43,230 nucleotides of DNA from Candidatus Uhrbacteria bacterium RIFCSPHIGHO2_02_FULL_46_47 (GCA_001790815.1 MGDU01000011.1:1-43230); one strand, 5' to 3'; counted from the stretch's first letter, positions 31,913 to 40,326 are shown. Made by a program: numbers and translations. Notes: generated from the letters alone by a model not told the origin.

Positions 31913-32234
31913 ACTTATTTATGATCTTCATCATCTTTATATAAATTATTGCGGTACTAATTGGAATTGAGATAAATATACCTGTGAGTAACAGCCATGG
32001 ACTGGTGTCAAATCGTCTATCCAGCCACCGTCCGCCCAGCGCAAATACCACAATCGGCACCGCAATAGTATACCCCAGCTCCCATGCCAGCGACAGCGCG
32101 CTCCAAGTGTTACCCTCATCCGGCCTACGGCCACCCTCTCCCATAGAGGGCGAGGGAACGCGATTTACTACCTCTCCCCGTGTGGGAGAGGGCTGGGGTG
32201 AGGGGTTGTCCGCATTTGCCTTCGCATCATCCAT
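31911..32234 (-). CDS. AtpI/AtpZ-like F1Fo accessory protein
   Basis: A 107-aa protein. After residue 43 it is a normal two-helix AtpZ-type protein: ALSLAWELGYTIAVPIVVFA, then GGRWLDRRFDTSPWLLLTGI. These proteins help c-ring assembly or Mg2+ supply. The first 40 residues are almost entirely repeat-encoded (NPSPQPSPTRGEVV and SPSMGEGGRRPDEG), leaving only MDDAKAND-like residues of native origin. It is the first gene of the atp operon. Confidence 0.85.
   Translation of the reverse strand: MDDAKANADNPSPQPSPTRGEVVNRVPSPSMGEGGRRPDEGNTWSALSLAWELGYTIAVPIVVFALGGRWLDRRFDTSPWLLLTGIFISIPISTAIIYIKMMKIINK
32113..32206. repeat. family A double repeat forming the N-terminus of the AtpI/Z-like gene
   Basis: ccctcatccggcctacggcc...ccctctccc and cctctccccgtgtgggagag; the reading direction gives the NPSPQPSPTRGE and SPSMGEGGRRPDEG versions. 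About 31 of 107 codons derive from it. Confidence 0.85.
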
Positions 32235-32332
32235 AATTTTGAAAATTTAGCTAGTATACCCCGCCGCCTGATTCTGGTCAACTCTTTTTATCAACAGGCC
32301 GGCAAACTTCCCTTATTTTAGCATAAATCGTC

Positions 32333-32405
32333 ACCCTTCCCAACCTCCCCTTATCTCCGACGCTACGGTACGGAGTCCGACTGAAACGTCGGACCTAAGG
32401 GGAGG
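32333..32405. repeat. nested repeat at the glycosyltransferase 3' end
   Basis: A family B unit (ccaacctccccttat...cctaaggggagg) is split by tccgacgctacggtacggag and on to gaaacgtcgga. The stop and last codons of the glycosyltransferase lie in its right arm. It shows the same nesting as in atpG. Confidence 0.75.
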
Positions 32406-33618
32406 AAAGTGCGTTGATAAATTTCTCAATTTGCTTCTCCCACCTAAACTCATACATTGCCCGCGCTTTGGCGTTCTGGCCAAGTTCTGCACGCAGTGCG
32501 TCATTGCGCAATAATTGCACGGCAATACGTGCCAAAGCAGAGGGATCGCTGGGATCTACCAGCGCACCCGTCTTGCCATCAAGGATTGCTTCGCCCTGCC
32601 CTCCACTTGCGCCGCCAACTGATGGCTTTCCAAAAACCGCGGCTTCTAAAAATGCAAGTCCAAATCCCTCCACATCCGTTTTGATCTGCCGCGATGGCAT
32701 CACAAATAAATCACACAGCGCATAATATGCCGGCCGTTCCTCGGCGGGCACCACGCCTACAAACCGAACATATGGTTGCAACCCCTCACCCGGCCTTCGG
32801 CTTCCCTCTCCCACAAGGGGCGAGGGAAATTGTTTTCCTTCCTCTCCCTTCATGGGAGAGGATTGAGGTGAGGGCTGCCCAACCATCTTCTGCAACCTTC
32901 CCAAATTCGGCCCACCGCCGGCCACCACATATACCACCTCAGGTACATGCTGTAAAATTTCCGGCATGGCACGCAATACCATATCATGCCCCTTGCGCTC
33001 CACCACCCGCCCAAGCGTAAGCAACACTTTTTTTCCAGTCAGTCCCAACTTCCTCCGCAGTGCCTCAACTTCTTCTTGTTTCACCTCTGCCTCCATATTC
33101 GGACATGGATATACTACAATTACCGGCACACGATTCTTCACGATCGTGAGTTTTAAGGTGTCCGACATATTTGTTACGAGTGCTTTAGTGTACTCGCTAT
33201 TTACGATTATAAGTTTTGCGCTTTCTAAAATCTTCTGGCCCAGCTTGCGTTTGCGCCATGACTTTTGAGGGCGCAGTAAATCAAGACCATGCAAAAATAC
33301 TCCGTAGGGCACTTGCTTTCGCAATAAATAAGCGATTGTTCCAAGCGGAAGAATATGTCCGGCAAGCACAATATCCGGCTTTTCTTTTTTAATTGCCTTA
33401 CGCACGGTAAAATAACCAATTAACCACCGCGGCCAAAACCATCCCAATAATTCTCCTCCCCTTACCTTAAGGGGAGGTTGGGAGGGGTTACGAGTATTTG
33501 TAATTACCTTCACTTCATACCCCTGCCTCTCCAATTCCCCCACCAGCCCGGCATAATACGACGCCACCCCACCCTTCTGCGGCGAATACTCCAACGTAAT
33601 GAGCAAAATTTTTTTCAT
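32395..33618 (-). CDS. GT4-family (GT-B fold) glycosyltransferase
   Basis: Transfers sugar from an activated donor, probably to an envelope glycan or lipid. The 407-aa protein begins KKILLITLEYSPQKGGVASY, a typical acceptor-domain start; the donor domain shows LLTLGRVVERKGHDMVLRAM, VVAGGGP, and the EGFGLAFLEAAVFGKPSVGG region with the two glutamates of the E-x7-E motif. Repeats add NPSQPPLKVRGGELL and QPSPQSSPMKGEE...VGEGSRRPGEG. It overlaps the NUDIX gene by 4 bases and stands near a flippase. Confidence 0.9.
   Translation of the reverse strand: MKKILLITLEYSPQKGGVASYYAGLVGELERQGYEVKVITNTRNPSQPPLKVRGGELLGWFWPRWLIGYFTVRKAIKKEKPDIVLAGHILPLGTIAYLLRKQVPYGVFLHGLDLLRPQKSWRKRKLGQKILESAKLIIVNSEYTKALVTNMSDTLKLTIVKNRVPVIVVYPCPNMEAEVKQEEVEALRRKLGLTGKKVLLTLGRVVERKGHDMVLRAMPEILQHVPEVVYVVAGGGPNLGRLQKMVGQPSPQSSPMKGEEGKQFPSPLVGEGSRRPGEGLQPYVRFVGVVPAEERPAYYALCDLFVMPSRQIKTDVEGFGLAFLEAAVFGKPSVGGASGGQGEAILDGKTGALVDPSDPSALARIAVQLLRNDALRAELGQNAKARAMYEFRWEKQIEKFINALSSP
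32782..32875. repeat. family A double repeat in frame in the glycosyltransferase
   Basis: cccctcacccggccttcggc...ccctctcccacaaggggcgagg and ctctcccttcatgggagagg attgaggtgaggg. It lies between the VVAGGGP strand and the RFVGVV strand of the donor domain. Confidence 0.85.
33452..33490. repeat. family B repeat in frame in the glycosyltransferase
   Basis: ttctcctccccttaccttaa ggggaggttgggagggg, encoding NPSQPPLKVRGGELL. Confidence 0.8.
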
Positions 33619-34022
33619 AAAACTCCGCTGTCAAGCAACTCTTTAAAATAACTATCCAACTGCTCGCGTGAAAATGCTCGCATCTCTTCGCGTGTGAACC
33701 ATTTATATTCAGTATGGTCGCCATCAAGCACTGGCTCGCCATCAATTGCCCCAACATACGTAAGCCGCACCACGTGTCGGCCCGGCACTCGAAGAATGTC
33801 CTGTGCAGCAATAAGACGTGTATCATCAACCAAATCTAGACCTACTTCCTCCTTTATCTCCCGCTTCAAATTATCCAAAAGCGGCGAACCCGGCTCAATC
33901 CGCCCGCCAACAATATCCCATTTTGCCCCGACCTCTGGATATTTGTCAGAAGATCGCCGGATGAGCAAAAACTTTCCATCCGGATTTTTGAGTAATACTT
34001 TAACGCCAACTTGCAATTCCAT
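33615..34022 (-). CDS. NUDIX hydrolase
   Basis: A 135-aa protein with the NUDIX box GGRIEPGSPLLDNLKREIKEEVGL; the REIKEEVG catalytic core is intact, while the first glutamate of the consensus (GX5E) is a serine. The fold strands VGVKVLLKNPDGKFLLIRRS are typical. The substrate, probably a nucleotide or nucleotide sugar, cannot be told. It is translationally coupled to the glycosyltransferase. Confidence 0.92.
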   Translation of the reverse strand: MELQVGVKVLLKNPDGKFLLIRRSSDKYPEVGAKWDIVGGRIEPGSPLLDNLKREIKEEVGLDLVDDTRLIAAQDILRVPGRHVVRLTYVGAIDGEPVLDGDHTEYKWFTREEMRAFSREQLDSYFKELLDSGVL

Positions 34023-34025
34023 ATA

Positions 34026-34916
34026 TTATTTCTCTGCTACAATCATTACCTGTCTCCCTTGCGTCATTGTTGCATCGGATCCGGTCCAGTCATGAATGGC
34101 ATTCAAAAGCACTTCGGGTTTGTACAAAAATCCTTCTCCACGTTTTGTACCCGGATCATTGGTGATAATCATACCATCTTTAGTCCATCCGCGGATAACC
34201 AGCATATGATATACCGGCCCGGGCTGGCGGAAATAACGATTCCCAAGCAGTTGTCCTGCGGCAGGCAAAATCACTGGACGCCCTTGTGCCACTTCACGCT
34301 TTATCATTTCAATAGTTGGATTTTCCACTAACCGCACATTTACATATCCATATCGCTCCCGTAAAATCTGCGCTGTCTCTTCTGCTGTCGTATCTTCCCA
34401 GTGTCCAAGCATATTTGTTTCCCAATCCACAATCGCATATATTTCATCATCCGCCGATTGTGTAGTCAAAGTTCTCCCGCGATAAAACGCATCCAACATA
34501 ATAATTGAAGCCTCTTCACAAGCATCCTCGTGCACAGCATCCCAGTTTGCAAATGGTGCTTGGCTCGTAAACGGCACGGCAAGATTAAATTCCGCGGGTA
34601 ATTCATTTTCTTCGTTTTTTACCTCCGTGGCGGCAATGGGTGACACAATTTCCGTACGAGGACTGTCTGAGCCAGTGCGAGGAGCCGAGGTCGCTTCAGG
34701 CAGTGGGCGACGAGCACGGTCCGCCTCTGGCGGAGGCGAGTTCCGCAGAAGGAAATTGTCGTCACTTGTTGCCGCTACTTCCTCATACGTCACCGCCTCG
34801 GGCAACTTCCTCTGCGCCACTTTCTCCGCCACATATCCAACGATTCTGCCCCGATATGCCAAAAGTCCTGCCGCAATCGCAATCAATGCTACCCCTATCC
34901 AAAATCGCATTTTCAT
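34026..34916 (-). CDS. membrane-anchored C39-like cysteine peptidase
   Basis: The start at 34916 (MKMRFWIGVALIAIAAGLLA) was chosen, 296 aa; the track start adds repeat or neighbour sequence. One N-terminal anchor precedes the papain-like C39_2 domain: VPFTSQAPFANW (oxyanion Gln), EDACEEASIIMLDAF (Cys), GPVYHMLVIRGW (His) and TNDPG (Asn/Asp). A 126-bp palindromic element encodes the Pro/Arg-rich linker SPPPEADRARRPLPEATSAP and on. It overlaps the flippase stop by 4 bases. Confidence 0.85.
   Translation of the reverse strand: MKMRFWIGVALIAIAAGLLAYRGRIVGYVAEKVAQRKLPEAVTYEEVAATSDDNFLLRNSPPPEADRARRPLPEATSAPRTGSDSPRTEIVSPIAATEVKNEENELPAEFNLAVPFTSQAPFANWDAVHEDACEEASIIMLDAFYRGRTLTTQSADDEIYAIVDWETNMLGHWEDTTAEETAQILRERYGYVNVRLVENPTIEMIKREVAQGRPVILPAAGQLLGNRYFRQPGPVYHMLVIRGWTKDGMIITNDPGTKRGEGFLYKPEVLLNAIHDWTGSDATMTQGRQVMIVAEK
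34640..34765. repeat. 126-bp palindromic element in frame in the C39-like peptidase
   Basis: The outer arms gtgacacaatttcc and ggaaattgtcgtcac enclose GC-rich hairpins (tccgcctctggcggagg). The length is a multiple of three, and the element forms the linker between membrane anchor and peptidase domain. Confidence 0.7.
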
Positions 34917-36364
34917 ATATTTGTTTCTATTGATGTTGCTGGTTGCTTGCGAAATAGTTTGGTAAATGTGTGCAGATCTTCGACAGTAAGAGCGCGCAGA
35001 GCATAGAGCACTCCGCCATATACTACTCCACCAATAAGTATGGTAAGCGGCCAAAATATGATTTGCTTAAGCGTAAGTACTGCGGTAGACATAATCATGA
35101 CAGCAATGAGCGCTTTTGCCAAAGTGCGTGCAACATATCCAGAAGGTTTTGCAGTGCGCATTGACCAAAGCATGGTTCCAAACCAAAGAAACGCATTGGT
35201 TGAGACTGCGGCAATTGAGGCGCCAACCGCGCCATACTTTGGAATAAGCAAGAGATTCATTATAATATTTAGCGCCATTGTCAACCCCATAAATGTCGTA
35301 TTAACCGTTTGCCGATCAGTGGCATTAAGCAGTGCCCCAACTGGAAAATACAAAAAGATAAATACCAATCCGAAAATAGAAATTTCAAGCGGCAAAATTG
35401 AATTTGCAAAATCAGCGCCATAAATCGTGAGGATAATTTCCGGGGCAAGCGCGGCAATACCAAACGCAATCGGCAAGGAAAGAAGAATGCTATACCGCAA
35501 TGCTTTTTCAAAAATCCACCTCATCCGCTCCTTATCATCATGCCACGCGGCCGAAAGTGCGGGGTACACTGCCGCGGAAAGCGCGAGCGGCAAAAATTGG
35601 AATGCATAGGTAATTTTATAGGGCACGCTATACCAGCCCACAACCAAATCCCCTTTCATGCTTTGCAGGAGCACAGTATCAATATACGAATATACTTTTA
35701 CAAAAATTCCGGAAAGCGCGAATGGAATGGCCACGCGCGCAAGAGTGCGCGCTATTTTTCCTTCAATTCGCGGCGCAAGGGAAATTCCATGACGGCGCAG
35801 AATTCGCAAAGAAAAAATAACATTCCACGCGCTGCCAAACGCAAGCGACGCAAGAAACGCGTGGAGTGGCAAATGTAATACAAGCGCGCAGATACCAAGC
35901 GTAAGAGTAATTCCCTGACCAACAACCATCCCGACTGATTCATACTTGAGTATTTGCATGCCACGCAAAACGCTGTAGAATGTAAGATGAAACGCATCAA
36001 GTAACATTACAACCCCAGCAATGGCAATGAGTTCAAGGGTTAGTGGCGAATGGCCAAGCAATTTTGCGCTTATAATCACGCCTCCGTATGCAACAAGCGT
36101 AAGGGCAAACTTTATGCCAAGCACAGTCCGTATATATTCCTGAGCACGATCCCTTGCGCGTGCAACTTCGCGTATAAGAACCGGGGTCAGTCCAAGGTCT
36201 GTTATGATCGAAAAAATTGTCGTAAATGCAAGCGCAAAAGTGTACTTTCCAATCATTTCTGCGCCTAAAAATCGCGCCAGTAGAGTAAAATAAACAAAGG
36301 ACAGCATTTTCTGTCCAATGAGCGCGGAAGTCAAGTAGAATGTATTGCGAGCAACTGATAGCAT
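34913..36364 (-). CDS. polysaccharide/oligosaccharide flippase (MVF/MATE-like)
   Basis: The start at 36364 (MLSVARNTFYLTSALIGQKM) gives 483 aa with 12 to 14 membrane helices. The opening helix with FVYFTLLARFLGAEMIGKYT and the following TDLGLTPVLIREVARA are typical of Wzx-like exporters. FLYFPVGALLNATDRQTVNT and YGAVGASIAAVSTNAFLWFG occur in the second half. It probably moves lipid-linked sugars across the membrane, in line with the nearby glycosyltransferase. Confidence 0.9.
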   Translation of the reverse strand: MLSVARNTFYLTSALIGQKMLSFVYFTLLARFLGAEMIGKYTFALAFTTIFSIITDLGLTPVLIREVARARDRAQEYIRTVLGIKFALTLVAYGGVIISAKLLGHSPLTLELIAIAGVVMLLDAFHLTFYSVLRGMQILKYESVGMVVGQGITLTLGICALVLHLPLHAFLASLAFGSAWNVIFSLRILRRHGISLAPRIEGKIARTLARVAIPFALSGIFVKVYSYIDTVLLQSMKGDLVVGWYSVPYKITYAFQFLPLALSAAVYPALSAAWHDDKERMRWIFEKALRYSILLSLPIAFGIAALAPEIILTIYGADFANSILPLEISIFGLVFIFLYFPVGALLNATDRQTVNTTFMGLTMALNIIMNLLLIPKYGAVGASIAAVSTNAFLWFGTMLWSMRTAKPSGYVARTLAKALIAVMIMSTAVLTLKQIIFWPLTILIGGVVYGGVLYALRALTVEDLHTFTKLFRKQPATSIETNI

Positions 36365-36371
36365 AAATACA

Positions 36372-36451
36372 AAACCACAGATTATTATACCACAGATCAC
36401 ACGGATTTTATAACGATCTGTGCTATCTGTGCGATTAAATCTGTGGTTTCG
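36372..36451. repeat. ccacagat...atctgtgg repeat (family I), copy 1
   Basis: aaccacagattattatacca and on to gcgattaaatctgtggttt: an imperfect palindrome between the flippase and rpsI. A relative is at 40327-40410. Confidence 0.8.
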
Positions 36452-36454
36452 CGC

Positions 36455-37051
36455 TTAGCGCTTCTGCCACTGCGGGGCTTTGCGGGCTTTTTTCAAACCA
36501 GGCTTTTTTCTTTCTTTCTCGCGCGAATCGCGAGTCAAAAATCCGCGAGCGCGAAAAATAGGACGAAGTGTTTCATCAAGTTTTATAAGCGCACGCGTGA
36601 TTCCGTGCTGAACTGCCACGGCTTGACCGGGAATTCCACCACCGCTTACCTTTACCACTACGCGCACGGAATTGCGAAATGGAGATTGGTTAAGCGCGGC
36701 CAAAACAGTTTGCTGTAAAAGCTCAGATGGAAAATATACCTCAAGCGGCTTGCCATTGATCTCCACTTCGCCTTTTCCATCGCGATAAAAGAAAACCTTC
36801 GCAACCGCACGCTTGCGCCGCCCTACAGTAAAAATATAGTTGAGCGGGGTTACCGCTTTTGCCGGATGCGCTGCGGATATTGGCATTTCCACCTTTGCGG
36901 GGGCAACTGCGCGTATACGCTTTGGCGCGGCTTTTGCCGCCGGCGTACTTCCCGGCATTACAACTTTTCGCGGCCGCCCTCTTGGGCGAGCCTCGACTCC
37001 GGCGGGCCGTCCGCGCGGTTTTTTTGGAGTTTGGATTGCTGTCTCTGTCAT
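36455..37051 (-). CDS. rpsI: ribosomal protein S9 with AT-hook-like N-terminal extension
   Basis: The start at 37051 is 4 bases after the rplM stop, giving 198 aa against a usual 130. The S9 body begins at FTVGRRKRAVAKVFFYRDGK and ends with the conserved GFLTRDSREKERKKPGLKKA...QWQKR, whose last Lys/Arg reaches the P-site tRNA. The first 70 residues are an extra Pro/Ala/Arg-rich arm with two AT-hook-like motifs, KKPRGRPAG and ARPRGRPRK. Confidence 0.93.
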   Translation of the reverse strand: MTETAIQTPKKPRGRPAGVEARPRGRPRKVVMPGSTPAAKAAPKRIRAVAPAKVEMPISAAHPAKAVTPLNYIFTVGRRKRAVAKVFFYRDGKGEVEINGKPLEVYFPSELLQQTVLAALNQSPFRNSVRVVVKVSGGGIPGQAVAVQHGITRALIKLDETLRPIFRARGFLTRDSREKERKKPGLKKARKAPQWQKR

Positions 37052-37055
37052 AATA

Positions 37056-37415
37056 TTATTCAATAGTAAGTCGCCTTATACGATCTTTTCGTAGTCGATT
37101 TTTAGGTAGCATCCGATAGACCGAGAGCCAAAGAAGCTTTTTGGGATTGGTTGCAAGCATAATGCTCCACTTAGTTTTTTTAAGCCCACCCGGATATCCG
37201 CTAAAATGCTTGTACTCTTTTTGGTCTATTTTTGCGCCGGAAGTTTTGATATTTTTTATATTGCTAACTACAACATAATCTCCGCCATCAACATTTGGCG
37301 CATACGTACGCTTGCCTTTGCCGGAAAGCAAAAGCGCTATACGCGTTGCAAGCCGGCCGACAATTTTGTCAGTTGCGTCAATATTGTGCGTTTTTCTATT
37401 GGTCTTATCGGTCAT
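37056..37415 (-). CDS. rplM: ribosomal protein L13
   Basis: The start at 37415 (MTDKTNRKTHNIDATDKIVG) was chosen, 119 aa, because the longer ORF would overlap rplQ. L13 motifs are clear: DKIVGRLATRIALLLSGKGK, YAPNVDGGDYVVVSNIKNIK, YKHFSGYPGGLKK and YRMLPKNRLRKDR. It is shorter than the usual 142 aa at both ends. It forms the usual rplM-rpsI pair. Confidence 0.95.
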   Translation of the reverse strand: MTDKTNRKTHNIDATDKIVGRLATRIALLLSGKGKRTYAPNVDGGDYVVVSNIKNIKTSGAKIDQKEYKHFSGYPGGLKKTKWSIMLATNPKKLLWLSVYRMLPKNRLRKDRIRRLTIE

Positions 37416-37425
37416 ATAGTTCTTA

Positions 37426-37776
37426 TCACACGAATTCAATCCTCACCATTTCAGCCGCATCGCCAGCGCGGCGTTTGAGTGGGATAATCCTTAAATAACC
37501 GCCGGGCCTCTCCTTATAGCGAGCGCCAAGAACTTCAAATAATTTTCTGCGCGCGCCGGAAGTAAAAATACGTGCGGCAACATATCTCTTCGCCGCAAGA
37601 TCAGTGCGCTTTCCAACTGTTACTAAATGCTCCACGATTGGACGAATTGCTTTTGCTTTGGCCTTTGTGGTGTTCATCTTTTCGTACAATACTAAATTCG
37701 TAACAAGCCCGCGTAGTAACGCCTTACGCGCTCCTTTTCTTCTATCAAGTGTGTATCCTTTCTTTCGATGCCGCAT
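37426..37776 (-). CDS. rplQ: ribosomal protein L17
   Basis: A 116-aa protein of normal length: MRHRKKGYTLDRRKGARKAL and LVTNLVLYEKMNTTKAKAKA are diagnostic. The end GGYLRIIPLKRRAGDAAEMV is also typical. It follows rpoA by 3 bases. Confidence 0.96.
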   Translation of the reverse strand: MRHRKKGYTLDRRKGARKALLRGLVTNLVLYEKMNTTKAKAKAIRPIVEHLVTVGKRTDLAAKRYVAARIFTSGARRKLFEVLGARYKERPGGYLRIIPLKRRAGDAAEMVRIEFV

Positions 37777-37779
37777 ATG

Positions 37780-38562
37780 CTAGACTGCTGTCTCGGTTAT
37801 CGCTGACTCATTTGCCGCTTCGGGCTCCTCTTTCTCTGCCTTCTTTGCGCGCTTCTTGCCAGCGCCGCCAGTCACTTCCATTCCTTTAACTAAATTAAAG
37901 TGATCAAGCAAAATCTGGGTTGCCTGGCTTACGGCCCCCGCAGGATCAATAGTGCCGTCGGTTTCAATGGACAGCATTAATTTATCATAGTTTGTTTTTT
38001 GTCCAACGCGCACATCTTCTACCCGATATCCAACGCTGCGCATTGGAGTAAATACTGAGTCAATTGCAATTACGCCAATCTCTTTTTTCTCTTCATCGCG
38101 CTCCTCAATCGGCACATATCCGCGCCCTTGTCGCACAAAAAGTTCCATGGAAAATTTCCCATCTTTGTTGGTCAGTGTTGCAATATGAAGATCTGGATTT
38201 GAAATCTCAACATCCGCGTTTGGCGCGATATCGGCTGCAGTTACTTCACGCTCGCCGTCAGCTGTAAGTGTAAGCCGTACAGGTTCTGCAGAAAATACTT
38301 TGAGCCGGAGTTGCTTAATATTCAAAATGATCTGTACCACATCTTCTTTTACGTTTGGCACTGCTCCAAATTCATGATCCGTGCCGTGAATTTTTATAGC
38401 CGTAACAGCTGCGCCCGGAAGAGACGATAAAAGTACGCGGCGAAGCGCGTTTCCAACAGTTGTTCCATAACCAGGATGACACGGCTCAACCACAAGAGTT
38501 GCCTTGCGCGGATCCTTATCTTTTATAACTTCTACGTGGGTGGGAAGCAAAAGTTGCTCCAT
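37780..38562 (-). CDS. rpoA: RNA polymerase alpha subunit without C-terminal domain
   Basis: Assembly subunit of RNA polymerase, 260 aa. The N-terminal domain is complete (EPCHPGYGTTVGNALRRVLL, SLPGAAVTAIKIHG, and the second half up to AVSQATQILLDHFNLVKG). After that only a charged tail KKRAKKAEKEEPEAANES follows. The helix-hairpin-helix C-terminal domain that binds UP elements and activators in other bacteria is missing. It sits in the usual place between rpsD and rplQ. Confidence 0.95.
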   Translation of the reverse strand: MEQLLLPTHVEVIKDKDPRKATLVVEPCHPGYGTTVGNALRRVLLSSLPGAAVTAIKIHGTDHEFGAVPNVKEDVVQIILNIKQLRLKVFSAEPVRLTLTADGEREVTAADIAPNADVEISNPDLHIATLTNKDGKFSMELFVRQGRGYVPIEERDEEKKEIGVIAIDSVFTPMRSVGYRVEDVRVGQKTNYDKLMLSIETDGTIDPAGAVSQATQILLDHFNLVKGMEVTGGAGKKRAKKAEKEEPEAANESAITETAV

Positions 38563-38581
38563 ATTTGAGTATATTTAAAGA

Positions 38582-39217
38582 TTAGCGCGAATAAAACTCA
38601 ATAATCATTTTGCGATTGAAATTTTGTGGAATGTCATCCTCCTCCGGCAAAGCAATGACCCGTCCTTTAAGTTCTGCTGGATCAAATGTTAACCATTTTT
38701 GAAGATCATGTTTTTCAAGTCGCGGTAAGATTGCTTCTTTAAAAAATTTATTTCCCGTGCTCTTTGGACGCACCTCAATCGTATCGCCAACACGCACCTG
38801 GTAGGAAGGCACGTTTACTTTTTTGCCGTTCACCAAAAAATGACCGTGCGACACATGCTGCCGCGCCTCACCGCGTGAACGCGCAAATCCCAAGCGATAT
38901 ACAACATTATTCAACCGCAATTCTAAAAGTCGCCCTAGAAACAATCCCGTATCACCGCGCTTTGCGGTTGCTTTTGTGACATAATTTCGAAATTGCCGCT
39001 CCGCAAGACCGTATATCAAGCGGGCTTTCTGTTTTTCACGAAGCTGTAATCCAAAGCTGGTAAGCCTACTGCGGCCTCCTGCCGGGCCATGCACGCCCGG
39101 AGGATATGCGCGGCGCACCGCGGCACATTTTGGTCCGGCACAGCGATCGCCTTTAAGCCCAAGGCGCTCGCCCATCCGGCGTTCTTTTTTCTCTTTTGGT
39201 CCAAGTGTAATTCTCAT
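38582..39217 (-). CDS. rpsD: ribosomal protein S4
   Basis: A 211-aa primary 16S rRNA-binding protein: RLGLKGDRCAGPKCAAVRRA and YPPGVHGPAGGRSRLTSFGL, then the S4 RNA-binding domain ARSRGEARQHVSHGHFLVNG. Only two of the Cys of zinc-type S4 are present (CAGPKC). Length is normal. It lies 3 bases from rpsK. Confidence 0.96.
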   Translation of the reverse strand: MRITLGPKEKKERRMGERLGLKGDRCAGPKCAAVRRAYPPGVHGPAGGRSRLTSFGLQLREKQKARLIYGLAERQFRNYVTKATAKRGDTGLFLGRLLELRLNNVVYRLGFARSRGEARQHVSHGHFLVNGKKVNVPSYQVRVGDTIEVRPKSTGNKFFKEAILPRLEKHDLQKWLTFDPAELKGRVIALPEEDDIPQNFNRKMIIEFYSR

Positions 39218-39220
39218 ATC

Positions 39221-39643
39221 TTATACACGTCTCGGCTTTGGAGCGCGAGGTCCGTTATGTGGAATCGGAGTAATATCTTTTATTGCCAAAATTTGAAATC
39301 CTGCGGCATTGAGCGTTCGCACTGCTGACTCGCGTCCACTTCCAAGCCCATTCACAAATACATATACTTCACGCACTCCATACGGTTGGGCTTTTTGCGC
39401 TACCTCGCGCACGATCTGCGCGGCGGCATATGGCGTTGCTTTTTTGGGTCCCGAGAAACCCATGTGCCCAGCTGAGGACCAGGCCAGCACATCGCCATTT
39501 AAATCCGTGATTGTCACAATCGTATTATTATAAGTTGCTTGAATGTAGGCGCGACCACGCGGAACCTGCCGCCGCAATTTTTCTTTTGTGCGGGTCACTT
39601 TCTTCACCGGTGTAATTTTTTCTTGTGTAATTTCTTCCGACAT
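39221..39643 (-). CDS. rpsK: ribosomal protein S11
   Basis: A 140-aa protein with an N-terminal Lys/Thr-rich arm and the conserved core: AYIQATYNNTIVTITDLNGD, SSAGHMGFSGPKKATPYAAA and VNGLGSGRESAVRTLNAAGF, ending NGPRAPKPRRV. It binds the 16S platform region. It is part of the alpha operon. Confidence 0.97.
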   Translation of the reverse strand: MSEEITQEKITPVKKVTRTKEKLRRQVPRGRAYIQATYNNTIVTITDLNGDVLAWSSAGHMGFSGPKKATPYAAAQIVREVAQKAQPYGVREVYVFVNGLGSGRESAVRTLNAAGFQILAIKDITPIPHNGPRAPKPRRV

Positions 39644-39655
39644 AATATTACTACT

Positions 39656-39722
39656 AATCTACGGATGGGCTACTGATACTACAGATCCGTAGAATCCGTA
39701 GCAAATCAGTAGATCCGTAGAC
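39656..39722. repeat. ctacggat / atccgtag repeat between rpsK and rpsM
   Basis: aatctacggatgggctactg and on to agtagatccgtagac: inverted words ctacggat and atccgtag occur at least four times. It fills the spacer. Confidence 0.7.
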
Positions 39723-40108
39723 TATGTTTTTTCCGCCGCGGATTTGCGTCCGCTTCCCATAGTCTTGCGCACGTTTCCGCGAGTTGTGCGTGAATTCGTC
39801 TTGGTGCGGCCATGAATCGGAAGCCGACGCGTATGGCGCATCCCGCGCCACGTACCAATCTCTTTGAGGCGCTTAATATTGCTTCCGACATCACGGCGCA
39901 ACTCACCCTCCACCCGATACTGTTTTTCAATGGTCTCGCGCAGCACCGCAACTTCTTGTTCGCTTAAATCTTTTGGCTTCTTTCTCAAATCAATTTTTGT
40001 CTGACTCAGAATTTTTTTTGCAAGCGGGACTCCAATGCCATAAATATAGGTCAGCGAGACCTCAAGTTGTTTTTCTGGAAGTACTACTCCTGCGATGCGA
40101 ATTGCCAT
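39722..40108 (-). CDS. rpsM: ribosomal protein S13
   Basis: A 128-aa protein: MAIRIAGVVLPEKQLEVSLT and YIYGIGVPLAKKILSQTKID open it, the helical middle follows, and the basic end GTWRGMRHTRRLPIHGRTKT contacts tRNA and the intersubunit bridge. Length is normal. Confidence 0.97.
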   Translation of the reverse strand: MAIRIAGVVLPEKQLEVSLTYIYGIGVPLAKKILSQTKIDLRKKPKDLSEQEVAVLRETIEKQYRVEGELRRDVGSNIKRLKEIGTWRGMRHTRRLPIHGRTKTNSRTTRGNVRKTMGSGRKSAAEKT

Positions 40109-40110
40109 AT

Positions 40111-40207
40111 AAGTGTGATACGAATCTACAAATGTTATGCGAATCTTCGAATATACGAATTCGCATATTTGTTGATTCGCCAGTTCATTCGTTGATTCGT
40201 ATCATAT
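40111..40207. repeat. family H repeat between rpsM and rpmJ
   Basis: tgatacgaatctacaaatgt at one end, gttgattcgtatcat at the other, a long imperfect palindrome. Its outer arms are the same as in the atpG-atpA spacer. Confidence 0.8.
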
Positions 40208-40321
40208 TTATCCTTGCCGCTGCTTATGGCGCGGATTCTTGCAAATCACAAACAATCGGCGCTGGCGCTTTACCATTTTACAATCTTTACAACGTGGCTT
40301 TACTGATGCTTGAACCTTCAT
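40208..40321 (-). CDS. rpmJ: ribosomal protein L36
   Basis: Absent from the track because it is only 37 codons long. [20 protein letters not shown] then [14 protein letters not shown] has the L36 zinc ligands C-x2-C, C and H (CKDC, ICKNPRH). It lies between infA and rpsM, its standard place. Confidence 0.95.
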   Translation of the reverse strand: MKVQASVKPRCKDCKMVKRQRRLFVICKNPRHKQRQG

Positions 40322-40326
40322 AAGAA

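Noticed and set aside
32331-32525. 64-aa minus-strand ORF after the glycosyltransferase
   Set aside because: It is the glycosyltransferase end and nested repeat read in another frame.
34913-35054. Extended start of the C39-like peptidase at 35054
   Set aside because: The extra residues overlap the flippase coding region and lack a ribosome site; MKMRFWIGV gives a normal signal anchor.
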